Of a stretch of DNA of 10,272 nucleotides, positions 5,425-10,272 are shown piece after piece; position 1 is the first letter of the stretch; the number at the start of each line of letters is the position of its first letter. Under the pieces are notes generated by a model, which was given only the letters and a program-made list of their open reading frames with translations, ran no database searches and was not told the DNA's origin. Source of the DNA: Saprospiraceae bacterium (lineage in GTDB: Bacteria > Bacteroidota > Bacteroidia > Bacteroidales > JAIPBB01); NCBI GenBank assembly GCA_021739805.1, contig JAIPBB010000191.1, positions 1 through 10,272 of the forward strand, given 5' to 3'. Made by a program: the position numbers and the translations under genes.

Positions 5425-7752
5425 ATGAAATCACTAATAAAGCACTTTTTAATTTTTACAATCATATTTCTTTCTTCCTGTGAGCCAAAATATGATAAAG
5501 CGAAAGATGAGAATGAAACAGAAACTATAAATTTGGATTTAATTCAATTCATTAATCCATTTGTAGGAACAAAAAATATGGGGCATACTTTTCCCGGGGC
5601 AACAGCTCCTTTTGGTATGGTACAATTAAGCCCTGAAACAAATCAAATGATGATGTATATTGATGGAGAGTATAATAAAGATGCTTATAAATATTGCTCC
5701 GGCTATCAATATAACGATAGTACGATTTTTGGTTTTAGCCATACTCATTTTAGTGGGACAGGTCATTCTGATTTAGGTGATTTTTTAGTGATGCCAACAA
5801 CAGGAATATTAAATTTAGAACCCGGAACAGCAGATAAAACCCAAAGCGGATATCATTCTCAATTCTCTCATAAAACTGAAAAAGCAGAACCCGGATATTA
5901 TAAAGTACTGCTAGACAATTATAAAATAAAAGTAGAGCTAACTGCAAGCGACAGAGTCGGTTTTCATCAATACACTTTTCCTAAATCCGATAGTTCGCAT
6001 ATAATTCTTGATTTGATTTCGAATATCTATAATTATGAAGAAAAAAACGTTTGGATCTTTATTCGTGTTGAAAATGATTCTTTAGTTACAGGTTATAGAC
6101 AAACAAATGGTTGGGCAAGAACAAAAAAGGTGTTTTTTGCAATGCAGTTTTCAAAAGCATTCGAGAGTTATGGACATAAAAAATATGAAAATGTTCAGTA
6201 TAAAGGTTTTTATAGGAGATTTGATGAAGAGCACAATTTCCCTGAAATGGCCGGCAAAAAAATTCGTGCTTATTTCAATTTTAAAACAGAAGAAAACGAA
6301 AAAATTAAAATAAAATTTGCTTTGTCATCTGTAAGCACAAATGGTGCGTTGAAAAATCTGAATGCTGAAATTCCACATTGGGATTTTGAAAAGGTTAAAC
6401 AACAAACACAAGAAAAATGGAATAATGAATTATCAAAAATAATTGTAGAAACAGAAACCCAAGAGCAAAAAGAAACATTTTATACAGCTTTATATCACAC
6501 TATGTTAAGCCCGATTATTTATGAAGATGTTGATGGTTCTTATCGTGGTTTAGACCAAAATATTTACCAATCGGATGGCTTTGCAAATTATACAATTTTT
6601 TCTCTTTGGGATACTTACAGGGCTTTGCATCCATTGTTTAATATTATTCAGCCTGAGCGAAATAATGATATGATAAAATCCATGCTTGCACATCACGACC
6701 AAAGTGTTCATAAAATGTTGCCGGTTTGGAGTCATTATGCAAATGAAAATTGGTGTATGGTCGGCTATCATTCTGTTTCGGTAATTGCCGATGCAATTGT
6801 GAAAGGCACAACTAACATTGATTTAAACCGAGCATTAAAGGCTTGTGAAAATACTTCTACTTTGTCGTATTACGATGGTATTGATTATTATATGAACTTA
6901 GGATATGTACCCGAAGACATTAGCCCTTATTCTGTTTCAAAAACTCTGGAATATGCTTATGACGATTGGTGTATTGCACAAATTGCAAAAAAGGCAAATG
7001 ATGAAATTGCTTATAAAAATTATCTAAAACGTTCAGAAAATTATAAGAATGTTTATGATGCTGAAATTGGTTATATGCGACCAAAATTAGTAGATGGTTT
7101 ATGGCGTAAGGAATTTGACCCGATTAATACTCACGGTCAGGGATTTATTGAAGGTAATGCCTGGAACTATGGATTGTATGTCCCCCATGAAATTGACACA
7201 ATGATTTCAATGATGGGTGGAAAAGATAAATTCTCGGAGCATTTAGACAGAATTTTCACAACTGAAATAGCTGATGAATTAATTGACAAAAATGAAGATA
7301 TAACACGTGATGGAATAATAGGAAATTATGTTCATGGCAATGAACCCGGGCATCATATTCCTTATTTGTACAATTGGACAAATCACCCCTGGAAAACCCA
7401 GGAAAGAGTTAGAATGATTTTGGAAACTATGTATAGCAATAAAGAAGATGGATTATGCGGAAATGACGATGCAGGACAAATGAGTGCATGGTATGTTTTT
7501 AGTTCTTTAGGTTTTTATCCTGTATGTCCCGGCTCAGATTATTATGCAATTGGAAGCCCATTAATTATTCAGGCAAGCATCAAACTTGCTAATAATAAAA
7601 CTTTGATAATAAAGACAGCGAACCAAAGCAAAGAAAATGTTTATGTAGAAAAAGTTGAGGTAAATGGGAAAGTGATTGTTGGGAATAGTATTAAACATTC
7701 GGATATTGTGAGGGGTGGTGAAATTGTTTTTTATATGCGAAATACACCATAA
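5425..7752 (+). CDS. GH92 family alpha-mannosidase, lipoprotein
   Basis: The 775-residue protein has a lipoprotein signal (hydrophobic 8-16, L-S-S-C19) and the full length of family GH92, a group of calcium-dependent, inverting exo-alpha-mannosidases that trim N-glycans and mannans. An N-terminal beta-sandwich spans about 40-310, with the family blocks NPFVGTKNMGHTFPGATAPF (44-63) and GFSHTHFSGTGHSDLGDF (103-120). A helical barrel fills 325-710, with SLWDTYRALHPLF (393-405), F-I-E576-G-N-A-W holding the likely general acid, H-G-N-E640-P-G-H-H, and G-N-D-D682-A-G-Q-M-S-A-W holding the likely base. All core blocks are present, so it should be active. Its location is the periplasm or cell surface. 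The mannose linkage it prefers cannot be read safely from sequence. No SusC/SusD pair or other glycosidase is in view, which is unusual for a polysaccharide locus. The ATG precedes the signal; there is no Shine-Dalgarno site. Confidence 0.96.
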   Translation: MKSLIKHFLIFTIIFLSSCEPKYDKAKDENETETINLDLIQFINPFVGTKNMGHTFPGATAPFGMVQLSPETNQMMMYIDGEYNKDAYKYCSGYQYNDSTIFGFSHTHFSGTGHSDLGDFLVMPTTGILNLEPGTADKTQSGYHSQFSHKTEKAEPGYYKVLLDNYKIKVELTASDRVGFHQYTFPKSDSSHIILDLISNIYNYEEKNVWIFIRVENDSLVTGYRQTNGWARTKKVFFAMQFSKAFESYGHKKYENVQYKGFYRRFDEEHNFPEMAGKKIRAYFNFKTEENEKIKIKFALSSVSTNGALKNLNAEIPHWDFEKVKQQTQEKWNNELSKIIVETETQEQKETFYTALYHTMLSPIIYEDVDGSYRGLDQNIYQSDGFANYTIFSLWDTYRALHPLFNIIQPERNNDMIKSMLAHHDQSVHKMLPVWSHYANENWCMVGYHSVSVIADAIVKGTTNIDLNRALKACENTSTLSYYDGIDYYMNLGYVPEDISPYSVSKTLEYAYDDWCIAQIAKKANDEIAYKNYLKRSENYKNVYDAEIGYMRPKLVDGLWRKEFDPINTHGQGFIEGNAWNYGLYVPHEIDTMISMMGGKDKFSEHLDRIFTTEIADELIDKNEDITRDGIIGNYVHGNEPGHHIPYLYNWTNHPWKTQERVRMILETMYSNKEDGLCGNDDAGQMSAWYVFSSLGFYPVCPGSDYYAIGSPLIIQASIKLANNKTLIIKTANQSKENVYVEKVEVNGKVIVGNSIKHSDIVRGGEIVFYMRNTP

Positions 7753-7869
7753 ACATAGGTTTAAATTCCCAAAAGCTTTTTTAAGTAGAAAATCCAATTT
7801 CAAAACTCATAAAAATAAATTCTACTGAAAATACGTTAAAAGTGCGATAACAAAATAAATCCGTAAACC

Positions 7870-8445
7870 ATGAACCATAAAATTTTCTTTTTACTAATTT
7901 TTGTTTTCTGTGCGAGTTTTCAAATTCCGGGGAAACCGGAAAAAACTGATGATGTTAAAATAACATCCGAAGAATTAAAACTCTATGAGTTGATAATGAA
8001 ATACAGAAAATCCAACAATCTTCCAGAAATCCCTTTGTCAAAGTCCTTGACTTATGTGGCACAGCAACATTGCAAAGATTTGGCATTTAACAAACCCGAT
8101 GCTGTTAATGGTTGTAATGCCCACAGTTGGTCCGACAAAGGTGAGTGGACAAGCTGTTGTTATACTGCCGACCATAAACAAGCAAATTGCATGTGGGACA
8201 AACCCCGTGAATTAACAAATTATGAAGACGACGGTTTTGAAATTGCTGCTACATCCACAGCTACCATGACTGCTGAAATCGCTTTAGAATTATGGCAGGA
8301 AAGCTACCACCACAATAATGTTATTTTGAATAAGGATATTTGGAGTGAAGATGTTTGGAGTGCCATTGGAATAGGCATTTATAACGGCTATGCCACAGTT
8401 TGGTTTGGAAAATCAACCGACAAAGAAGGAGAACCCACCAGATAA
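7870..8445 (+). CDS. Secreted CAP-domain (SCP/PR1-like) protein
   Basis: The 191-residue protein has an N-terminal signal (hydrophobic 5-18) and one CAP domain over about residues 33-181. The domain pattern is visible: a first helix E-L-K-L-Y-E-L-I-M-K-Y-R (35-46), N83-A-H85-S-W carrying a putative metal-ligand histidine, F123-E124-I-A carrying the conserved glutamate, L141-W-x-x-S-x-x-H147 carrying the second histidine, and a final strand A-I-G-I-G-I-Y-x-G-Y-A-T-V-W-F-G (165-180). Five cysteines in the mature part (68, 82, 96, 97, 107) suggest disulfides outside the cytoplasm. CAP proteins bind lipids or other ligands and some act on cell walls or hosts; the role here is unknown. The cysteine at 14 is not in a good lipobox. 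It follows the mannosidase by 117 bases, with AAAAGCTTTT (7771-7780) between them but no strong terminator, so cotranscription is possible. Confidence 0.85.
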   Translation: MNHKIFFLLIFVFCASFQIPGKPEKTDDVKITSEELKLYELIMKYRKSNNLPEIPLSKSLTYVAQQHCKDLAFNKPDAVNGCNAHSWSDKGEWTSCCYTADHKQANCMWDKPRELTNYEDDGFEIAATSTATMTAEIALELWQESYHHNNVILNKDIWSEDVWSAIGIGIYNGYATVWFGKSTDKEGEPTR

Positions 8446-8514
8446 TAATTTGCTTAGAAAATTTAATTAATTCTCTTTCTTTAATGTAGTTCTTTTAGAT
8501 GTTGGTGTTTTTTT

Positions 8515-8522
8515 TATCTTTG
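8515..8522 (+). promoter_or_regulatory. Candidate -7 element for the gene at 8586
   Basis: TATCTTTG matches TAnnTTTG exactly, predicting a transcript start near 8528 and a leader of roughly 58 bases. A T-run precedes it; the -33 region has only TTTTAG rather than TTTG. It is the best promoter-like site in the 140-base gap after the CAP-domain gene. Confidence 0.4.
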
Positions 8523-8585
8523 GGAAAATAAACAAAAATAAAAGTTACTGCTTTTTTACATACGTTGTAAGCTATTCAAACCAGA

Positions 8586-9233
8586 ATGAAAAAGGTAATT
8601 CTCTACGCAATAGGTTCTTTACTGATTGTTTTTATTATTGGATTTTTAACGCATCAATATTTCTATTACAAAGAGTATAATAGCATCAAAAAAGAGTTGG
8701 CACGAAATGAATCAATTGAAAATTTTGAAATACACGTTGGCAACTATGATATTGAAATTGAAGAAATCTATGCAGACATAAATTTTAAAGACGGGAACAG
8801 AATAACGTTTACAAATCTTTTTTATCCACAAAGTTTCCAAGAAACCAGTTATGTTGAAATTAATCGAGTAAATAAATGGGAATTTGAGATCAACTCATTT
8901 AGAGAGTCAACTTTAGACTATTACATTTTAAGTTCGTTGCGTTTTGGAAAACATGGACAATTAAACAGCTCTATTGAGAAGTCTATTCAAAATGTGACTG
9001 AAGCAATTAATAATCGGGATGAAATAACTGACCTAGTTGAGAAAATGCCAATCTACCCTAAAATGGCTATCATTAAACATTTAGATTGGCATGGTAGACC
9101 AACCATCACTTTTATCTCAAAGTTTGAGATAGAGAATAAACCTATATGGAAACATGATAAATTCGAAAACAAATTTGACAGTCTTTTATCTGTTTCCATT
9201 GAATTGAAAAAAGCACAGCTTACATTGGATTAA
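8586..9233 (+). CDS. N-terminally anchored protein of unknown function
   Basis: The 215-residue protein starts with a signal-anchor: M-K-K then one hydrophobic segment at about residues 5-22 with no cleavage motif after it. The remaining 190 residues should lie in the periplasm. They are charged and mixed alpha/beta, with strands such as I-E-N-F-E-I-H-V (44-51) and R-I-T-F-T-N-L-F-Y (72-80), a central helix, and a final Lys/Leu-rich helix. I recognise no domain and see no catalytic motif or cysteine pattern. It follows the CAP-domain gene by 140 bases and has its own candidate promoter, so it may be an independent gene. The repeat-rich zone begins directly after its stop. That it is a real gene is supported by length, signal anchor and codon use typical of the neighbours. 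Confidence 0.65.
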   Translation: MKKVILYAIGSLLIVFIIGFLTHQYFYYKEYNSIKKELARNESIENFEIHVGNYDIEIEEIYADINFKDGNRITFTNLFYPQSFQETSYVEINRVNKWEFEINSFRESTLDYYILSSLRFGKHGQLNSSIEKSIQNVTEAINNRDEITDLVEKMPIYPKMAIIKHLDWHGRPTITFISKFEIENKPIWKHDKFENKFDSLLSVSIELKKAQLTLD

Positions 9234-9262
9234 ATGCATTAGTACCGATTTTATACCCTCTG

Positions 9263-9284
9263 GCGCTCGTCTTCCGAAGAGTGC
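9263..9284. repeat. GC-rich hairpin (GCGCTC ... GAGTGC)
   Basis: This 22-base stretch folds into a hairpin of eight pairs: GCGCTC on the left with GAGTGC on the right (one G-T wobble), one mismatch, two inner pairs and a TTCC loop. It is markedly GC-rich for this genome and lies 30 bases after the gene at 8586. It is probably a dispersed repeat; no T-run follows, so termination is less likely. Confidence 0.45.
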
Positions 9285-9312
9285 ATTTAAGGTAAACCAC
9301 CAATAAATAGTC

Positions 9313-9451
9313 AAATAATATCACGTCCCTACGGACTTATTTCTTTTGATTTATCGTTTTTTACAAATATTATATCCCTAAAGGGATAGTCCCATAGGGA
9401 CGTAATATTTGCAGAAATTTGTTTTATGAGTTTTTAGAATCCCGTAGGGAT
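9313..9451. repeat. Cluster of palindromic GGGA/TCCC repeats with a three-way junction
   Basis: The 337-base gap 9234-9570 contains no gene but several related palindromes. They are GTCC with GGAC (9325-9336, flanked by AAATAA at 9313-9318 and TTATTT at 9337-9342), TATCCCT with AGGGATA (9373-9388), GTCCC with GGGAC (9389-9401), and ATCCC with GGGAT (9439-9451). The middle pair is enclosed by CAAATATTA (9364-9372) and TAATATTTG (9403-9411), which are exact complements, so 9364-9411 can fold into two short hairpins on one outer stem with only one base unpaired at the junction. Similar CCCTACGGG-type palindromes recur in Bacteroidota genomes as far as I remember. These are probably copies of a dispersed extragenic repeat family. 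Confidence 0.7.
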
Positions 9452-9524
9452 GAAATATTAGATTTGTTTTATAAATAATTCGTACATTTAATGCGAATCA
9501 GTAATAAGCCAATTTGTAGCACCC

Positions 9525-9545
9525 ACTCTGAACTTGTTTCAGAGT
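9525..9545 (+). repeat. Left hairpin repeat flanking the GIY-YIG gene
   Basis: Arms ACTCTGAA (9525-9532) and TTCAGAGT (9538-9545) pair perfectly around the loop CTTGT. The sequence continues CTC on the gene side. The same unit occurs in inverted orientation at 9922-9942, so the two bracket the GIY-YIG gene. The left copy ends 25 bases before the ATG and would lie in its leader. Confidence 0.75.
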
Positions 9546-9570
9546 CTCAATAATAACCAACGCACTAACC

Positions 9571-9900
9571 ATGAAACCCGGCTTCGTTTATATAATGAGT
9601 AATAAAAACCGAACCACCCTTTATGTCGGTGTAACCAACAATATTCAAAGAAGAGCGTTAGAACATAAATCGGGTACCGGTTCAGGATTCACCGGAAGGT
9701 ATAATCTTTTCAATTTACTTTACTTTGAGAAAATTGATGATATTCAAATAGCCAGAAAAAGGGAAAAACAATTGAAAAACTGGCACAGAGACTGGAAATT
9801 AAATCTAATAAAAGAAGAAAATCCTGAAATGAAAGATTTGGCTGAAGGATGGTTTACGGAAGATGAGATACGGAATGCAAAGGGGAGATATCTGAAATAG
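9571..9900 (+). CDS. GIY-YIG nuclease-domain protein
   Basis: The 109-residue protein is a stand-alone GIY-YIG domain of the small UvrC/Slx1-like kind common in Bacteroidota. The first strand reads F5-V-Y-I-M, the second L17-Y-V-G-V-T, and the conserved arginine helix follows as I-Q-R-R-A-L-E-H (25-32). F-T-G-R-Y (40-44), the likely metal-binding glutamate in Y-F-E53 and the end motif A-R-K-R-E-K-Q-L-K-N-W-H-R-D-W-K (61-76) complete the domain. The residues 85-109 are an acidic and basic tail. All core residues are present, so it should cut DNA; target and role are unknown for this type. It has the usual length and no Shine-Dalgarno site; the ATG at 9571 is immediately before the domain. It stands alone between two inverted hairpin copies, with no partner gene. 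Confidence 0.93.
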   Translation: MKPGFVYIMSNKNRTTLYVGVTNNIQRRALEHKSGTGSGFTGRYNLFNLLYFEKIDDIQIARKREKQLKNWHRDWKLNLIKEENPEMKDLAEGWFTEDEIRNAKGRYLK

Positions 9901-9921
9901 TGATTGCCATGTTTCTAAGGG

Positions 9922-9942
9922 ACTCTGAAACGAGTTCAGAGT
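9922..9942 (-). repeat. Right hairpin repeat flanking the GIY-YIG gene
   Basis: Arms ACTCTGAA (9922-9929) and TTCAGAGT (9935-9942) pair around the loop ACGAG. Read on the minus strand the loop becomes CTCGT and the sequence continues CCC, against CTTGT and CTC in the left copy. The two units therefore match best in opposite orientation, pointing inward like terminal inverted repeats. It begins 22 bases after the GIY-YIG stop and could also act as a weak terminator. Confidence 0.75.
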
Positions 9943-9995
9943 TGTTGCTTCGTTGCTAATTTATCAAAATATAATTTTCAAAGAACAATTTTCTT

Positions 9996-10115
9996 TCAAA
10001 ACAACCTCGCCAAATAATTAAACCTATCATCTTTATAATGCATTTCGCAATCGAATCCGTTTTGCATTGCAATGTCGCTTAGGTTGCCAAAGTCGATGAA
10101 AATCCATTTGAATGG
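9996..10115 (-). pseudogene. C-terminal fragment resembling a methyltransferase
   Basis: On the minus strand 39 codons are open from P (10115-10113) to a TGA stop (9998-9996). They begin PFKWIFIDFGN, continue with DIAMQNGFDCEMHY, and end FNYLARLF. The pattern resembles the last strands of class I S-adenosylmethionine-dependent methyltransferases, where a glycine-phenylalanine turn before a strand and a closing aromatic strand are common. A TAA lies in frame directly before it (10118-10116), and no start codon or preceding domain is seen, so only the C-terminal tail remains. The base composition is less AT-rich than the surrounding DNA, which fits decayed coding sequence. The stretch lies 54 bases beyond the right GIY-YIG hairpin. 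That this was coding is fairly convincing; the family name is a tentative call. Confidence 0.5.
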
Positions 10116-10202
10116 TTAGTCGAGAAGATTTTAGTATTTTAGCTCTTAGTACATGACAAAAAAGCTAAAAAGCTTTATAAATAATTAATAATCAACAATA
10201 TA

Positions 10203-10226
10203 TGTTAATAACTTTGGTGATAACTT
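10203..10226. repeat. Two tandem 12-mers (TGTTAATAACTT, TGGTGATAACTT)
   Basis: The 12-mers follow each other directly and differ at two positions. On the minus strand each contains a TTATnnnnA core that loosely resembles the DnaA box TTATCCACA, but neither is a clean match. The rest of 10116-10272 is AT-rich, with no open gene beyond an 11-codon frame. Repeat seen; function unknown. Confidence 0.35.
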
Positions 10227-10272
10227 ATATAGAAAAATGTTTTTAATAATCTGATATTCAGTATCTTAGATA

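Noticed and set aside
7771..7826. Terminator after the mannosidase gene
   Set aside because: AAAAGCTTTT has no room for a loop, and AGTAGAA with TTCTACT is 7 base pairs around a 29-base loop; neither forms a convincing terminator.
9313..9451. Possible CRISPR array
   Set aside because: The palindromes differ in sequence and are unevenly spaced (some adjoining, some nearly 40 bases apart), there are no uniform repeats and spacers, and no cas gene is in view.
10153..10188. Eleven-codon open frame starting ATG
   Set aside because: It is too short, has no visible ribosome binding site, and lies in AT-rich sequence where such frames arise by chance.
10203..10226. Replication origin with DnaA boxes
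   Set aside because: The nearest matches to TTATCCACA carry mismatches in the critical part, only two are present, and no dnaA or other replication gene is visible.

Overview
The window looks like a low-GC chromosome segment from a member of the Bacteroidota. The reasons are lipoproteins of the Cys-Lys-Lys-Asp type, near-absence of Shine-Dalgarno sites, A-rich leaders before start codons, several good matches to the Bacteroidota -7 promoter element TAnnTTTG, a GH92 mannosidase and a GIY-YIG protein of a Bacteroidota type. No ribosomal, tRNA or phage genes are visible.

Region 1 (1-2551) is an electron-transfer and regulation locus. On the minus strand lie a multiheme c-type cytochrome lipoprotein (10 CXXCH sites plus one CX3CH) and, downstream of it, the start of a second small lipoprotein that leaves the window at base 1. 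Divergent from them is a Crp/Fnr-family regulator with an FNR-like recognition helix (ETASR) and three N-terminal cysteines. The divergent intergenic region contains a near-perfect FNR box about 40 bases upstream of the predicted transcript start of the regulator, which suggests redox-dependent autoregulation and possibly shared control of the cytochrome.

Region 2 (2613-5339) is a plus-strand run of small membrane or secreted proteins. It holds an isoprenylcysteine-methyltransferase-type membrane protein, then three genes I cannot assign: a one-TM protein, a secreted protein and a four-TM protein. Between them are a possible gene relic (3053-3211), a double hairpin (3946-4003) and a 40-base intergenic element present twice (4732-4772 and 5354-5393).

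Region 3 (5425-9233) holds a GH92 alpha-mannosidase lipoprotein, a secreted CAP-domain protein and an N-terminally anchored protein of unknown function. The mannosidase has no SusC/SusD partners in view.

Region 4 (9234-10272) is repeat-rich. It has several GGGA/TCCC-type palindromes, one of which folds on paper into a compact three-way junction. These are followed by a GIY-YIG nuclease-domain gene bracketed by two copies of the same 21-base hairpin in inverted orientation, which looks like a small mobile or repeat-associated unit. Beyond it are a 39-codon C-terminal fragment resembling a methyltransferase and an AT-rich tail with two tandem 12-mers. The GIY-YIG gene with its inverted hairpins is the strongest candidate here for a little-described element.
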